Virus record (IMG/VR): IMGVR_UViG_3300046007_013798
Coordinates: 1-22,439 of that record
DNA length: 22,439 nucleotides
Source of the DNA: a virus
Strand: one strand, 5' to 3'
Within the stretch, counting starts at the first letter, position 1; each line of letters begins with the position of its first letter. The notes below the pieces were generated by a model. The model had not been told where the DNA came from, did not search any database, and was given only the letters and a program-made list of their open reading frames with translations. The position numbers and the translations under genes are program-made. Positions 22,175-22,439 of the stretch are shown piece after piece.

Positions 22175-22439
22175 TTATGAAGATTTTGTTGTTTTGATTG
22201 CGATAACTATTTTAGCTACATTCCCTGAAATACTTTCAATTTCGGCTTGAACATAATCACCCGCTGTAATACTTGTCCAAGTTGAGAGTGAACTACTAAA
22301 ACTAGAAGACTGGTTAGTTAGAGTTGGTTTTTCACTTCCTGCCATACTGTTAGAACCTGATAGAGGGAGGGTAGCAAATCTTCCTTGTAAAATATCAACA
22401 ACACAAGAAGCAGTCATTAAAACATTACTTGAATTATAA
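22175..22439 (-). CDS. C-terminal end of a phage structural/fibre-type protein, truncated by the window edge
   Basis: An ATG at 22417 could give an 80-aa product, but the same frame stays open to the right edge of the window. It adds seven residues upstream (YNSSNVL) with no stop, so the real start is probably outside. The visible part, with CVVDI, then SEKPTLTNQSSS, then SLSTWTSITAGDYVQAEIES, ending in a beta-strand pattern, resembles a C-terminal domain common in phage structural proteins (pattern VVDIWK...KPTL...WTTxITAGDxxxFxVDS). That resemblance comes from memory of the family, not a search. The stop codon lies two bases before the next start, so the two genes are likely cotranscribed. 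Function beyond a virion surface or fibre role is unknown. Confidence 0.6.
   Translation of the reverse strand, partial: YNSSNVLMTASCVVDILQGRFATLPLSGSNSMAGSEKPTLTNQSSSFSSSLSTWTSITAGDYVQAEIESISGNVAKIVIAIKTTKSS

Overview
The window is a segment of a contractile-tailed (T4-like, myovirus-type) bacteriophage genome. Every convincing gene lies on the minus strand, so the functional order runs from the right edge (22439) to the left edge (1). Identification rests on recognisable homologues of T4 neck, sheath, tube, chaperone, tape-measure, hub and wedge proteins in a near-canonical order. The DNA is AT-rich. Start codons are almost never preceded by a Shine-Dalgarno sequence and instead follow A/T-rich leaders. 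That points to a host in the Bacteroidota (Flavobacteriia-like), though this is inference and no host gene is present.

Layout in transcription order. Right edge to 19216: the C-terminal end of a structural or fibre-type protein cut by the window edge, a BNR/Asp-box beta-propeller protein, then neck proteins gp13-like and gp14-like, the last two coupled by TAATG overlaps. 19216 to 15486: gp15-like tail terminator, a small coiled-coil protein, tail sheath gp18, and tail tube gp19 followed by a strong intrinsic terminator. 15402 to 14418: a gp26-like tail assembly chaperone whose end overlaps a second reading frame with no usable AUG. The pair looks like a programmed-frameshift G/G-T system and ends in a second terminator. 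14374 to 11984: tape measure protein. 11967 to 5728: baseplate genes, namely a 74-aa protein, a 748-aa baseplate/tube-end protein with three internal repeats, a gp53-like LysM wedge protein, a 944-aa hub with a C-terminal M15-type peptidase and a cysteine cluster, and a 202-aa unknown. 5698 to 94: fibre region, with a glycine-rich 177-aa protein, a 68-aa protein, a 719-aa fibre-like protein, an 816-aa fibre with nine repeat copies, and a 50-aa protein resembling the 68-aa one.

Unlike T4, no terminase genes separate gp15 from gp18. The motif TATAAATAT (plus strand; ATATTTATA in the direction of the genes) recurs 10 times exactly and once imperfectly, almost always just upstream of a gene start. 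In two cases it directly follows an intrinsic terminator, so it is probably a phage promoter element. Relative to the genes it is the reverse complement of the T4 late promoter TATAAATA.

Together the genes build the neck, contractile tail, baseplate with a cell-wall-cutting hub, and host-recognition fibres. The most interesting items are the unannotated chaperone second frame with its T7 slip site, the reversed late-promoter-like motif, and the hub-peptidase fusion with its Cys cluster.
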